Positions 33,083 through 42,584 of a DNA stretch of 64,000 nt are shown in pieces. Made by a program: the position numbers and the translations under genes. The stretch covers positions 1-64,000 of the forward strand of contig NZ_LTAQ01000012.1 in NCBI RefSeq assembly GCF_001590835.1, given 5' to 3'. The stretch's first letter is position 1. Every line of letters begins with the position of its first letter. Below the pieces are notes generated by a model that saw only the letters and a program-made list of their open reading frames with translations, made no database searches and was not told the origin of the DNA. The DNA comes from Bacillus gaemokensis (lineage in GTDB: Bacteria; Bacillota; Bacilli; Bacillales; Bacillaceae_G).

Positions 33083-34425
33083 ATATGGAAAACTTTAAAA
33101 CCATTGTTCTAATTAATTTAGTTGTCATTAGTTTGTTTCTTACCTTTAATTTATGGACGTATGTACCTGATTCTCATTCGATGCAAAGTACAAAGTTTGT
33201 TCAAGGTAATGCAGCCGCACAAAAGCAAGATGTTTCTAATGTAATCGTCCCATCTTCTATGGTTGTTCATAAAGATAAGAAGCATTTCGTAAGTGAAAAG
33301 AAAGAGAATATAAACTTGTTATTTGAAGTTATGGAGAGAGGGCAATTACACGATTTTAAGGAAATCTCTAGTTCGATCCCTAAAAGTGAATTTCTCTCTT
33401 ATGTGCATGAGGAAGGAAAAATTGAAATTATCTTCCCGACAGATATTCCGTTTGATGCGCTTAGAGGTATTTTAACAATTAAGGATAAAAAATTGGATAT
33501 GTTCAGTTTTGATCGTATTATTATTGATACATCGAGAAGTCGCGATCAAAATATTGATGTGAATTTTGTCTCGTATAGTAATCGTAAAATATATAAAATG
33601 ACATTAACAGGCTTGAATCTAAGAGATATTGTAAATGTACAAAACCAATTTATTTCATTAGCAAGACCGTATTTTGATTATCAAATAAACGATACGAAAA
33701 AAATCTTCTTACCAGATGACACAACAGAAATGAGAGATTTGTTGTATATTACGACAGAGATGGGAGTGGATTCATTCAAAAATGCACTATTTAGTGATCC
33801 ACGTTATTTAACTCCTATCTCTACTGAATTAGAAGAAACGTATACAGATGGTATTCGTCTTATGCAAATAAGTGAGCCGCATCGAATGCTGAAATATACA
33901 AATTCATCGGTAGCTAATGGTGCACGTATGTACGGCACGCTTCTTATGCAAAAAAGTTTTGAATTTGCTAATAGTCATAGTGGTTTAACTAATGGATACA
34001 GATTTGACTATATAAACTCTAAGGGAAAAACAAAATTCCGTTTGTATGAAGAAGATTTACCTGTATTTAACCGAGAAGGAATGACTGAATTAACACAAGT
34101 ATGGGGAGCAGAAGAGTTAATTAGCTATAAACGACCATTGTTTAATTTGGTAATTGATAAAGCTGGAGATACAAAGACGGTGCTTCCAAATGGCCAGACA
34201 GTTATTCAATCCCTAGAAAAAAATTCGAAAATAGATAAAAAGTTAATTCAAGATATAGGAATCGGTTATAAATTAGTAACAGAAAATGGGCCGAATGGAC
34301 CAAATGGACAAGTTAAAAATGGGATTTTAAAACCCATTTGGTATGTAACCTATGGTGAGGATAGTCAAACATATGAGTGGAGTGAAGAGAAGGAGGGAGA
34401 TCTAAGTGGACTGGAATCGGATTAA
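33079..34425 (+). CDS. walH: WalK regulator WalH (YycH)
   Basis: WalH is a membrane-anchored accessory protein that, with WalI, modulates WalK. The 448-residue protein has one N-terminal membrane segment (TIVLINLVVISLFLTFNLW) and a large extracellular domain. It overlaps walK and walI, showing translational coupling. ATG 33079 is chosen from three close candidates (33073, 33079, 33085). Confidence 0.93.
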   Translation: MNMENFKTIVLINLVVISLFLTFNLWTYVPDSHSMQSTKFVQGNAAAQKQDVSNVIVPSSMVVHKDKKHFVSEKKENINLLFEVMERGQLHDFKEISSSIPKSEFLSYVHEEGKIEIIFPTDIPFDALRGILTIKDKKLDMFSFDRIIIDTSRSRDQNIDVNFVSYSNRKIYKMTLTGLNLRDIVNVQNQFISLARPYFDYQINDTKKIFLPDDTTEMRDLLYITTEMGVDSFKNALFSDPRYLTPISTELEETYTDGIRLMQISEPHRMLKYTNSSVANGARMYGTLLMQKSFEFANSHSGLTNGYRFDYINSKGKTKFRLYEEDLPVFNREGMTELTQVWGAEELISYKRPLFNLVIDKAGDTKTVLPNGQTVIQSLEKNSKIDKKLIQDIGIGYKLVTENGPNGPNGQVKNGILKPIWYVTYGEDSQTYEWSEEKEGDLSGLESD

Positions 34426-35221
34426 AACAATATTTATTGTTACCTTCTTTATCTTAGACCTCTTCCTTGTTTTTCAATTCATTCAAAAACAAGATAGTGA
34501 CCAATTAGAACTTATGACAGAAACAAAAGTCGAACAGCAGTTAAAAGACGATAAAATTACCACTGTTGATTTGCCAAAAGAACCGAAGAAGGATTCGTTT
34601 ATTACAGCGAAAAATAAGGAATTTAAAGAGGAGGATATTCGCTCTTTAAAAAACCAAACGGTTACTTTACAAGATATAAACACAATTGGAAGTATATTGA
34701 AGGAACCGTTGTTAAATACTAAAACACTGTCTAAAGATAAATATAATGAATTTTTGAAAAGCTATGTGTTAGATGGTCAAAAATATGAGTTTGGTAAAAT
34801 AGAAGGATCTAAAATCTATTTCTTTCAAAAATATAAAGATAAACCCATCTTTTACAATGACCACGGGATGGTCGTCGTGGAGTTAAATGAAAAAGGTGAC
34901 TTGGTTTCATATACACAAACAATGTTAACTGATTTGAAAGAGATGGGCGAGAGTGAAAAAGCAAAAGAGCAAGAGATTATTACAGCTCAAACAGCTTTGG
35001 AGAATTTATATTTTAAGAATCAATTAAAGCAAAATACACATTTTAAAGAGGCGCAGATTGGATATGCAACGCTTGTTGCATCTTCTATTTCTAATATACA
35101 AGTACTTGCTCCAACATGGAATTTAAAAACAGATCGAAAAGTGGATTATTTTGTGAACGCCATTGAGGGACAAGTTATTAAATTAGGAAAAGAAAAGGAA
35201 AACGAGAAAATAATGGAGTGA
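34406..35221 (+). CDS. walI: WalK regulator WalI (YycI)
   Basis: This 271-residue protein is the WalH partner. A single membrane segment (TIFIVTFFILDLFLVFQFI, about 8-26) anchors an extracellular domain of the YycH/YycI fold, which is lysine- and glutamate-rich. The start is GTG (MDWNRIK), overlapping walH by 20 bases with a GGAGG site inside walH. Confidence 0.93.
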   Translation: MDWNRIKTIFIVTFFILDLFLVFQFIQKQDSDQLELMTETKVEQQLKDDKITTVDLPKEPKKDSFITAKNKEFKEEDIRSLKNQTVTLQDINTIGSILKEPLLNTKTLSKDKYNEFLKSYVLDGQKYEFGKIEGSKIYFFQKYKDKPIFYNDHGMVVVELNEKGDLVSYTQTMLTDLKEMGESEKAKEQEIITAQTALENLYFKNQLKQNTHFKEAQIGYATLVASSISNIQVLAPTWNLKTDRKVDYFVNAIEGQVIKLGKEKENEKIME

Positions 35222-35227
35222 GCAAAA

Positions 35228-36022
35228 ATGAGTTTGCATTTTAGTGTACTTGCAAGTGGTAGTACAGGAAATGCGCTATATGTAGGGACTGAGAAACAAA
35301 AGTTGCTCGTTGACGCAGGTTTGAGTGGAAAGGCGACAGAAGCTTTATTCCAGCAAGCCGAATTAAATATTCAAGACATATCGGGTATTCTCGTTACGCA
35401 CGAGCATAGTGATCATATTAAAGGTCTCGGTGTTTTAGCACGTAAGTATCAGCTACCTGTATATGCAAATGAAAAAACGTGGAATGCTATGGAACATTTA
35501 ATTGGTAACATTCCAACTGACCAAAAGTTTATCTTCTCAATTGGAGATGTGAAAACGTTTGGAGATATTGAAGTAGAGTCATTTGGGGTATCTCATGATG
35601 CAGCAGAACCAATGTTTTATGCATTCCATCATAATGGTAGGAAACTAGCCCTTATTACCGATACAGGTTATGTAAGTGATCGTATGAAAGGTATTATTAA
35701 GGGAGCGAACGCATTTGTATTTGAAAGCAATCATGACGTTGAAATGCTTCGTATGGGACGATACCCATGGAGTATAAAACGACGTATCTTAAGTGATGTA
35801 GGTCACGTTTGTAATGAAGATGCTGCCCTTGCAATGACAGATGTTATCACGGACGAGACGAAACATATTTATTTAGCGCATTTAAGTTTAGATAATAACA
35901 TGAAAGAATTAGCACGTATGTCAGTGACGCAGGTACTAGAAGAAAAAGGTTTTGCAGTTGGGAATGAATTTGAAATACATGATACTGACCCAAAGAATCC
36001 GACGAAAATTCAATACGTATAA
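35228..36022 (+). CDS. walJ: Metallo-beta-lactamase-fold nuclease WalJ (YycJ)
   Basis: This 264-residue protein has the metal-binding motif [10 protein letters not shown] (His58, His60, Asp62, His63), further ligand-type segments SHDAAEP and DTGYVSD, and HLSLDN near the end. YycJ homologues are 5'-3' exonucleases implicated in mismatch repair and linked with the wal operon. It is six bases downstream of walI. Confidence 0.95.
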   Translation: MSLHFSVLASGSTGNALYVGTEKQKLLVDAGLSGKATEALFQQAELNIQDISGILVTHEHSDHIKGLGVLARKYQLPVYANEKTWNAMEHLIGNIPTDQKFIFSIGDVKTFGDIEVESFGVSHDAAEPMFYAFHHNGRKLALITDTGYVSDRMKGIIKGANAFVFESNHDVEMLRMGRYPWSIKRRILSDVGHVCNEDAALAMTDVITDETKHIYLAHLSLDNNMKELARMSVTQVLEEKGFAVGNEFEIHDTDPKNPTKIQYV

Positions 36023-36085
36023 TTCTTGATTTTAGTAAACAATAAAGGTAAATATAGTTGTTTTCAGGAAGATAGGTGAACAAGT

Positions 36086-37282
36086 ATGTCCTTTATTGAT
36101 GAAGAAGAATTTCGTATGAAACGGACAGATAAAAGGAAGCGTAAAGGTATCATTATTTCTAGCATAACAGGAACAATTGTGGGGGCTTCATTATTTGCCT
36201 TTGGAGCCCCGTTATTTTTTGATTATAACTCAGGTAATTTGCAGCAAGCTGAAGCAAGCGAAGAGAATCTATCAGTAACGCAATCGCAAAAAGGTTCAGT
36301 ACAAGCGAACCATTCTGGCTTTGTAGATGCTGTTGATCGTGCATCAGAAGCGGTTGTTGGTGTGATTAATATTCAACGTGATAATTTTTCAGAAGCCGAT
36401 TCAGAAGCTGGGACAGGGTCAGGTGTAATCTATAAGAAAACAAATGGTCATGCTTATGTTGTAACGAACCACCATGTTGTTGCGGGAGCAAATCGTATTG
36501 AGGTGAGCTTAAGTGATGGCAAAAAAATCCCTGGTAAAGTACTAGGTAGTGATGTAGTTACAGACTTAGCTGTTTTAGAAATTGATGCAGGTCCTGTAAA
36601 AAAAGTGATTGAAATTGGTAATTCTAATACAGTTCGTCGTGGTGAAGCGGTGATTGCAATCGGAAATCCACTTGGATTACAATTCTCAGGTACAGTAACA
36701 CAGGGGATTATTTCTGCTAATGAGCGAATTGTTCCTGTAGATTTAGACCAAGATGGACATTACGATTGGCAAGTAGAAGTCTTACAAACAGATGCTGCCA
36801 TTAATCCAGGTAATAGTGGTGGTGCGCTCGTAAATGTGGCGGGGCAATTAATTGGAATTAACTCAATGAAAATTGCAGCAAAAGAGGTAGAAGGAATTGG
36901 ATTAGCTATTCCTGTTACGAGAGCAGTTCCTGTGATGAGTGAACTTGAAAAGTACGGGAAGGTAAGACGACCTTATGTTGGAATTGAGCTTAGATCTTTA
37001 AATGAAATTCCGAATTATTACTGGTCTAAAACGTTGCATTTGCCAAGCAGTGTAACAGACGGCGTGTGCATTTTAGATGCTAAAAGTCCATCTCCTGGTG
37101 CAGATGCGGGATTACGAGAACATGATGTAATCGTAGCAATTGATGGGAAGCCAGTACATGATATTATTGGATTTAGGACCGTTTTATATAATAAAAAAAT
37201 CGGTGATAAAATGACACTTACATTGTATCGTGGTACAAAACGGGTAACAACGACAGTGAAATTAGGCAGTCAAAAGTATTAA
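36086..37282 (+). CDS. htrC: HtrA-like membrane serine protease with PDZ domain
   Basis: This trypsin-like quality-control protease (YyxA/HtrC type) ends the wal operon. The 398-residue protein has a basic cytoplasmic start, one membrane segment (about 21-46), a protease domain with catalytic His130 (TNHHVVAG), Asp160 (VTDLAVLEI) and Ser244 (NPGNSGGAL), and a C-terminal PDZ domain. All three catalytic residues are present. ATG at 36086 follows AGGTGAAC. Confidence 0.95.
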   Translation: MSFIDEEEFRMKRTDKRKRKGIIISSITGTIVGASLFAFGAPLFFDYNSGNLQQAEASEENLSVTQSQKGSVQANHSGFVDAVDRASEAVVGVINIQRDNFSEADSEAGTGSGVIYKKTNGHAYVVTNHHVVAGANRIEVSLSDGKKIPGKVLGSDVVTDLAVLEIDAGPVKKVIEIGNSNTVRRGEAVIAIGNPLGLQFSGTVTQGIISANERIVPVDLDQDGHYDWQVEVLQTDAAINPGNSGGALVNVAGQLIGINSMKIAAKEVEGIGLAIPVTRAVPVMSELEKYGKVRRPYVGIELRSLNEIPNYYWSKTLHLPSSVTDGVCILDAKSPSPGADAGLREHDVIVAIDGKPVHDIIGFRTVLYNKKIGDKMTLTLYRGTKRVTTTVKLGSQKY

Positions 37283-37312
37283 AAAACAGGAGGGTTGCCC
37301 TCCTGTTTTCTA
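37283..37312 (+). terminator. wal operon/htrC terminator
   Basis: AAAACAGGAGGG and CCCTCCTGTTTT arms enclose a short TTG loop. Confidence 0.85.
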
Positions 37313-37336
37313 TTGTGGAAAAGTGAGGTGAGAAAT

Positions 37337-37522
37337 ATGAATTTACCTTGTTGCCTAGAACATGTAGAATTAGCGCTAGATATTATTGTGGATGAGTGTG
37401 AAGTGGCGCCAGTTATCAACAGTGTGGATAACTCTGAAAAAGAACAAAAAACATGTGAATTTTGTCAAAATAAGGCGACATATGTTGTATCGAACACAGA
37501 TTCTCACACAATATGTGGGTAA
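37337..37522 (+). CDS. Small CxxH/CxxC cysteine protein
   Basis: This 61-residue protein has [20 protein letters not shown] and [14 protein letters not shown], with a CxxH and a CxxC pair that could bind zinc, and ends HTICG. It matches the small CxxH/CxxC family typical of the B. cereus group next to rlmH. Function is unknown. ATG 37337 follows GTGAGGTGAG. It lies between the htrC terminator and a DnaA-box cluster that begins five bases after its stop. Confidence 0.85.
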   Translation: MNLPCCLEHVELALDIIVDECEVAPVINSVDNSEKEQKTCEFCQNKATYVVSNTDSHTICG

Positions 37523-37526
37523 TGCG

Positions 37527-37556
37527 TGTGGATATGTGGATAAGTTATGTGGATAA
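37527..37556. other. DnaA-box cluster upstream of rlmH
   Basis: Three boxes in one orientation: TGTGGATAT (37527-37535), TGTGGATAA (37535-37543) and TGTGGATAA (37548-37556). The first two form the same 17-base doublet found at the origin unwinding region (7631-7647). From memory, B. subtilis has a DnaA-box cluster at yydA, the rlmH orthologue. Confidence 0.8.
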
Positions 37557-37581
37557 GTTGTTTGTAAGGTGGGGAGTAAAT

Positions 37582-38061
37582 GTGAATATCTCAATTGTTT
37601 CGATCGGAAAATTAAAGGAAAAATATTTAAAACAAGGTATTGCAGAATACTTAAAACGATTATCATCTTATGCAAAAGTGGAAGTTATTGAATTGCCAGA
37701 TGAAAAAGCACCAGAAAACTTAAGCGAAGCAGAAATGTTAATTGTAAAAGAAAAAGAAGGTATACGTATACTAGATAAAATTTCAGATGATACGCATGTC
37801 ATTGCTTTAGCCATTGAAGGTAAACAAAAATCGTCAGAAGAGTTTGCGGAGAGTCTTGATCGTCTTGCTACATATGGGAAAAGTAAAGTAGCATTTGTAA
37901 TCGGAGGGTCACTTGGACTTAGCTCAGAAGTGATGAAGCGTTCGAATGAATCACTTTCGTTTTCAAAAATGACATTGCCACATCAGTTGATGAGATTGGT
38001 ACTTTTAGAGCAAGTGTACCGAGCATTTCGGATTAATCGTGGAGAACCGTATCATAAATAA
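37582..38061 (+). CDS. rlmH: 23S rRNA pseudouridine-1915 N3-methyltransferase RlmH
   Basis: RlmH is a SPOUT methyltransferase acting on pseudouridine 1915 of 23S rRNA. The 159-residue protein has the SAM-binding knot with [13 protein letters not shown] and a conserved C-terminus [19 protein letters not shown]. The start is GTG at 37582 ([15 protein letters not shown]), giving the standard length; longer upstream frames run through the DnaA boxes and are rejected. Confidence 0.96.
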   Translation: MNISIVSIGKLKEKYLKQGIAEYLKRLSSYAKVEVIELPDEKAPENLSEAEMLIVKEKEGIRILDKISDDTHVIALAIEGKQKSSEEFAESLDRLATYGKSKVAFVIGGSLGLSSEVMKRSNESLSFSKMTLPHQLMRLVLLEQVYRAFRINRGEPYHK

Positions 38062-38463
38062 ATGTTTTTTTAAGTAAAGGTGTCTCCTAAGACCTTATAA
38101 AATGGAACACACTTTAGATTTATCGTAATAACTAGGATAATTCAATATATGGTAGAACATTTTTGGTTACAATTTCGACAACCTACTAGTTCACTAACAT
38201 CAAAAGACCATTGGAGAAAGTTTCCCGATGGTCTTCTAAATATTGTTGAAATTATAATAGGTCATAATAAGTGGAGGAATCGCTGTTTAGATTGTAACAG
38301 GATAAGTAATGTGCAAAATACAATTGTATGCGTCCAAATAGGGAAAATGGTAATATGAATTTCCTTAAATAAGCATGTTTTCATTTATAAAAATTTATGC
38401 TGTAATATTGATAGAACAATATTTTATCTTATTATAAGTAGTCAAAGAAGTGAGGAATTGAAG
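38062..38463. other. rlmH to radical SAM intergenic region
   Basis: The 402-bp gap has no convincing gene; a 69-residue frame at 38149-38358 lacks a ribosome site and family features. A hairpin with AAGACCAT (38204-38211) and ATGGTCTT (38228-38235) arms and paired interior may terminate rlmH, although the tail is not a clean T run. A promoter-like TTGATA (38408-38413), 18 bases, TTATAA (38432-38437) points at the radical SAM gene. No precursor-peptide gene was found. Confidence 0.5.
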
Positions 38464-39342
38464 GTGAAGAAGTTTAAGAAGTTTTACTTAGAGATTACAA
38501 GTGTATGTAATCTTGCTTGTAGCTTTTGTCCGCCAACAGAAAGGCAGAAGCAATTCATTTCTGTGGAGGATTTTTCTAAAAGATTAGACCAAATTAAACC
38601 TCACACAGACTACATTTATTTACATGTAAAAGGTGAGCCGCTGCTCCATCCTAAAATAGACCGATTGTTAGATTTAAGTCATGAAAAAGGGTTTAAAGTT
38701 AATATTACAACCAATGGAACATTAATTAATAAAAGGAAGCACAAACTATTAAATAAACCTGCAATAAGGCAGATGAATTTTTCACTCCATAGCTTTGATG
38801 GCCATATCGGCTCGAAAGATAAGGAAGGATATGTGAGGAGTATACTTTCTTTTATTAAAGAAGCAACGAGTCAATCGGAAATGATTGTTTCGCTCAGATT
38901 ATGGAATCTCACACGAGACAATACGACGAATCTTGAAAGACAACGAAACAGAGAATTACTAGAAATCATTGAGAAAGAATTTGATTTAAATTACAAAATT
39001 GAAGAGAAGGTCACACCAGGAAGCGGTGTGAAAATTGCGGACCGCATCTTCATCAATCAAGATTATGAGTTTCAATGGCCTGCGTTACATGAAGAAGAGG
39101 ACGATGGGAAGGGTTTCTGTTATGGTCTTCGAAATCAAGCAGGTATTTTAGCAAACGGAACTGTTATTCCTTGTTGTTTAGATGGTGAAGGCATTATCAA
39201 CCTTGGAAATATTAATGATGCCTCATTTTCTGATATTATCGAAGGTGATAGAGCGAAAAATCTTGTAGATGGATTTTCACAAAGAGTGGCAGTGGAAGAA
39301 CTATGTAGAAAATGTGGATATCGCAAAAGATTTGGAAAATAG
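38464..39342 (+). CDS. Radical SAM/SPASM domain protein, substrate unknown
   Basis: The 292-residue protein has the radical SAM [4Fe-4S] motif CNLACSFC (Cys15, Cys19, Cys22), the GEPLLHP and NITTNGTL elements of the barrel, and a C-terminal SPASM-like region with GTVIPCC and CRKCGYRKRF that may hold an auxiliary cluster. Such enzymes often modify peptides or activate sulfatases, but no precursor, protease or exporter is adjacent. GTG at 38464 is chosen over TTG 38458 because GAGG is eight bases away. The substrate cannot be inferred. Confidence 0.85.
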   Translation: MKKFKKFYLEITSVCNLACSFCPPTERQKQFISVEDFSKRLDQIKPHTDYIYLHVKGEPLLHPKIDRLLDLSHEKGFKVNITTNGTLINKRKHKLLNKPAIRQMNFSLHSFDGHIGSKDKEGYVRSILSFIKEATSQSEMIVSLRLWNLTRDNTTNLERQRNRELLEIIEKEFDLNYKIEEKVTPGSGVKIADRIFINQDYEFQWPALHEEEDDGKGFCYGLRNQAGILANGTVIPCCLDGEGIINLGNINDASFSDIIEGDRAKNLVDGFSQRVAVEELCRKCGYRKRFGK

Positions 39343-39486
39343 ATAGGTAGATGGCCAGGATTGAGTAAGTTAGACGGATTTATCTAGGTCCATTACCCCG
39401 GCTGACATCATAAAAAATTAGAACAATAGTTAAGATCACTAGGCTTAATGTCCTGTTATGATATTGTTATATTTTTCTAATTAAGA

Positions 39487-39538
39487 AAGAAAACCTCTTG
39501 GGAATGGAAAATAGATTCCCAAGAGGTCTTTTTTTCTA
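39487..39538. terminator. Bidirectional terminator between radical SAM gene and pepF
   Basis: ACCTCTTGGGAAT pairs with ATTCCCAAGAGGT, with A and T runs on the outside. It serves two convergent genes. Confidence 0.85.
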
Positions 39539-39541
39539 TCA

Positions 39542-41356
39542 TCACTGATAAGAACGCTCTAACTCATCAATTAATGAACCGACATAAGAAACAGCTTTTC
39601 GAATTGAATCTGGCTTCGACATATCAACCCCAGCATGCTTCAGCAATTCAAGTGGTTCCATCGTTCCACCTGCACGCAGCACATCGAGCCAACGATCAAT
39701 AGCTGGTTGACCTTCTTCTTGAATCAATTGGGCTACAGCAGTCGATGCAGTTAAGCCAGCAGAATACGTATATGAATATAGGCCCATATAATAATGGGGT
39801 TGGCGCATCCAGGTCAGACCTGCCCCTTCATCGATTTCAACTGTATCTCCCCAGAACTCAGAAAGAACCTCTGTTTTTACTTCTGTTAAGGTTGTTGCAG
39901 TAAGGGCTTTTCCGTTCTCAGCTAAGGTGTATACTCTACGTTGATATTCGGCCTCGAGTAAATGGGTAACAAAGTTATGATAATAGGTTCCTAGTAGCTG
40001 CAAGATAACCCATCGGCGCATTCTCTTATCTTCATTTGTAGCGAGCAAATGTTGAGCCAATAACAGTTCATTCATCGTAGATGGTGCTTCAATGAAATAC
40101 ATGGATGGACGAACATTCATCACACGTTGATTTTTATTAGCTAAATAAAAATGTCCAGCATGTCCGAATTCATGTGCCAATGTAAAACATCCACGCATAT
40201 TACCTTGCCAAGTAATAAGGATGTAAGGATGTGATCCATATGGGCTAGAGCAGAAGGCACCAGTTGATTTTCCAACATTATCTGCAAGGTCTACCCATCT
40301 TTCTTTAAAACCTTTCTCTATGATTGCACTGTATTCAGGGCCCAATGCTTTTAAAGATTCTTGAATTAATTTACCAGCTTCTTCGTAAGTTATTGTTGGA
40401 TTAAAATCTGGATCTAGTGGTGCATGCAAGTCACAAAAAAGCATTTGTTCAAGTCCTAAAACTTTCTTTTTAAGCGCCGCAAAGCGGCGCATATGAGGTG
40501 CTAATTCTTTATAAATGATGTCTAGCTGATTGTTATACATTTCGAGTGTTACTTTCTGTGGATCCAAAAGCATATGAGTAGCCGAATCATACTTACGTAA
40601 ACGAGAGAGTGTTACTTGCTTTGTCACCTCTGTAGAGTAGGTAGTAGCAACGGTGTTTTTATATTGTTTTAGCGTTGAAATAAAAGATGTATACGCTTTT
40701 CTACGAATATCTGCACTAGGAGAAAACTCGTAGCGACTTTCAAATAATGCAAAGGATACCGGTAATTCCGCGCCCTGTTCATCTTGAATAGGAGAAAACG
40801 CCATATCTGCTAACTTAGTCATACCATAGATTTTATAAGGAGCTCCATGGACTTCACCAAGTGCTGCGAGAGCTTCTTCTGTTTCTGGTGTAAGCTTATG
40901 CTTTCTCGTTTCAAGAATCTCTAGTAGTGATTTACGGAAAGGTTCAAGTTCAGCTACTTCCTGAAGGTATTTTTCAATCGTTCCTTCAGGAAGTAGCAGA
41001 ACTTCATTTGAAATAAAAGATAAAGCTGTATGTAATTTCGTACCTAAGGTAGAAATTTTTGAGGAATTTGCCTGATTAACTGGGTCTGTTCGATCTGCAG
41101 ATTCTCTTAAGTTCGCAAATGACCAGAGTTTAATCAATTTCATCGAAAGCTGTTCTTGTAAGATTAGGCAATCTAATAAAGCTCTCGGCCCAGTATGTAA
41201 GGTTGTTTTAAAGGTATCAATTTTCTTAATATCTTCTTCCAGTACTTTTAGTGCATCCTCCCAAGTTTGATCGGATGCATATAAATCAGTGAGATCCCAC
41301 GTTAATTCTACCGGAACTTTTGAGCGAGTAAGACGCTTTTCTATTACATTTTCCAT
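39542..41356 (-). CDS. pepF: Oligoendopeptidase F
   Basis: PepF is a cytosolic M3-family zinc peptidase that cleaves short peptides. The 604-residue protein has the zinc motif HEFGH (395-399) in FTLAHEFGHAGHFYLA and the conserved EAPSTMNE segment, whose glutamate is the likely third ligand. ATG 41356 follows GGGGGAG by about eight bases and begins MENVIEKRLTRS; upstream in-frame residues are atypical. It is transcribed against replication. Confidence 0.95.
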   Translation of the reverse strand: MENVIEKRLTRSKVPVELTWDLTDLYASDQTWEDALKVLEEDIKKIDTFKTTLHTGPRALLDCLILQEQLSMKLIKLWSFANLRESADRTDPVNQANSSKISTLGTKLHTALSFISNEVLLLPEGTIEKYLQEVAELEPFRKSLLEILETRKHKLTPETEEALAALGEVHGAPYKIYGMTKLADMAFSPIQDEQGAELPVSFALFESRYEFSPSADIRRKAYTSFISTLKQYKNTVATTYSTEVTKQVTLSRLRKYDSATHMLLDPQKVTLEMYNNQLDIIYKELAPHMRRFAALKKKVLGLEQMLFCDLHAPLDPDFNPTITYEEAGKLIQESLKALGPEYSAIIEKGFKERWVDLADNVGKSTGAFCSSPYGSHPYILITWQGNMRGCFTLAHEFGHAGHFYLANKNQRVMNVRPSMYFIEAPSTMNELLLAQHLLATNEDKRMRRWVILQLLGTYYHNFVTHLLEAEYQRRVYTLAENGKALTATTLTEVKTEVLSEFWGDTVEIDEGAGLTWMRQPHYYMGLYSYTYSAGLTASTAVAQLIQEEGQPAIDRWLDVLRAGGTMEPLELLKHAGVDMSKPDSIRKAVSYVGSLIDELERSYQ

Positions 41357-41572
41357 TCCTAATCTCCCCCTTATCATGCATGTTATGTGAAAACATACTA
41401 CTAAAAAATTCGGTTCATTCAAACGATTCACCTGCTTGATAATTGAATTGGAAAATATAAGTGAAATACTAGCAATATAATTTCTTTATCTACTTTAGGA
41501 AAACAAAGTATCTTAGAGAATATTTTAAGGATGTGGATGTAAGAAAATAACTTAATTTAAGGAGAATTTTAT

Positions 41573-42406
41573 ATGCTAAGGGACTGTAGGGATGAAGATT
41601 TAGAAGAACTTCTGAGAATTAGCAACATGGAAGTAATAGATTATTATTTAAATAATATGATAAATAACTTTAGAGATGCAAGGGATTTTATAGTATGGGA
41701 TGAACTGGGAGTAAAAGGATTTGCGTATATGATTTTAAGAAATGAAGATAAAAGAGAGTGGAACATACAAGTCTATGTAGATCCTAAAGAGAGAAGAAAA
41801 GGCATAGGTACTTTACTTCATCAAAAAATTTATAAGTCTGTAGAATTCGAAAATCCCCATGTTTTAGTTACGGAGGTGAGAGTAGATAAGGAAAATCCAG
41901 CTTCTTTTTATGAGCGATTAGGATATAAAAAGTGGTTTGGATCGCCGAGTATGGAGTATACAGGGGATGTTCAAAAGGATGTAGATATTGATTTCATTCC
42001 TTATGAAGACAAGTTTTATGAACAATATGTAAAGTGTAGAGCAGAATGTTTCTATCAAATGGCTGTAAAGAATGATTTTAAGCCATTTGTTATTCAGCGA
42101 AGTGAGAAAGATAAAAGAATGTTATCTAGTAAGCCAATATATATCACATTACATAATAAACAGTTAGTTGGAGCGATTACCGTTGAAGCTGGATATTTAG
42201 ATCATATTATGGTTTCACCGTCTTATTAGGGAAAAGAATATGGAAAAAAGATTACACAGTTCGGTATCAATAAAGCGTTAAGTAAAGGAGCTACTTCTAT
42301 TCAACTTTGTTATATAGAAGGGAATCATAAGGCTGAGGCTTTATACAAATTATTAGGATTTAAGACTGTTCAAGTCACATATGTATATAGGGAATTTATA
42401 GATTGA
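41573..42406 (+). pseudogene. GNAT N-acetyltransferase interrupted by an in-frame TAG
   Basis: The frame from ATG 41573 (ribosome site AAGGAG) has a complete GNAT domain with the acetyl-CoA motif DPKERRKGIGTLLHQKI, then a second GNAT-like domain that stops at TAG 42227-42229 just after MVSPSY. Reading on in the same frame for 58 codons gives GKEYGKKITQFGINKAL and LYKLLGFKTV, the second acetyl-CoA motif and domain end, to TGA 42404-42406. The stop occupies the place where the family has Q or R in the Q/RxxGxG motif; CAG to TAG would explain it. The first domain (218 residues to the stop) might still fold. Confidence 0.8.
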
Positions 42407-42493
42407 TGATGTTCGATTAATAAACTTACATCGTTTAAATATATTGTGGTGATCTGCATCACAAATAAAGTTGAAAATAGGTTCTGCAAAACA

Positions 42494-42541
42494 AAAAATG
42501 AGCAAGTACGAGATGAAGTACTTTGCTCATTTTTTCTTATA
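42494..42541. terminator. Bidirectional terminator before guaC
   Basis: AAAAAATGAGCAAGTAC pairs with GTACTTTGCTCATTTTTT (one bulged T) around GAGATGAA, with A and T runs outside. It separates the convergent GNAT pseudogene and guaC. Confidence 0.8.
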
Positions 42542-42584
42542 TATATAAATTAATATTTATTACATTTAAAATGGTATATAACCC

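Noticed and set aside
38149-38358. 69-codon frame between rlmH and the radical SAM gene as a possible precursor peptide
   Set aside because: No ribosome site, no leader/core pattern, and it includes a terminator-like hairpin.
42444-42464. TTGTGGTGATCTGCATCACAA as a Crp/Fnr operator
   Set aside because: It lies between convergent genes with no promoter, and the half-site spacing is wrong.
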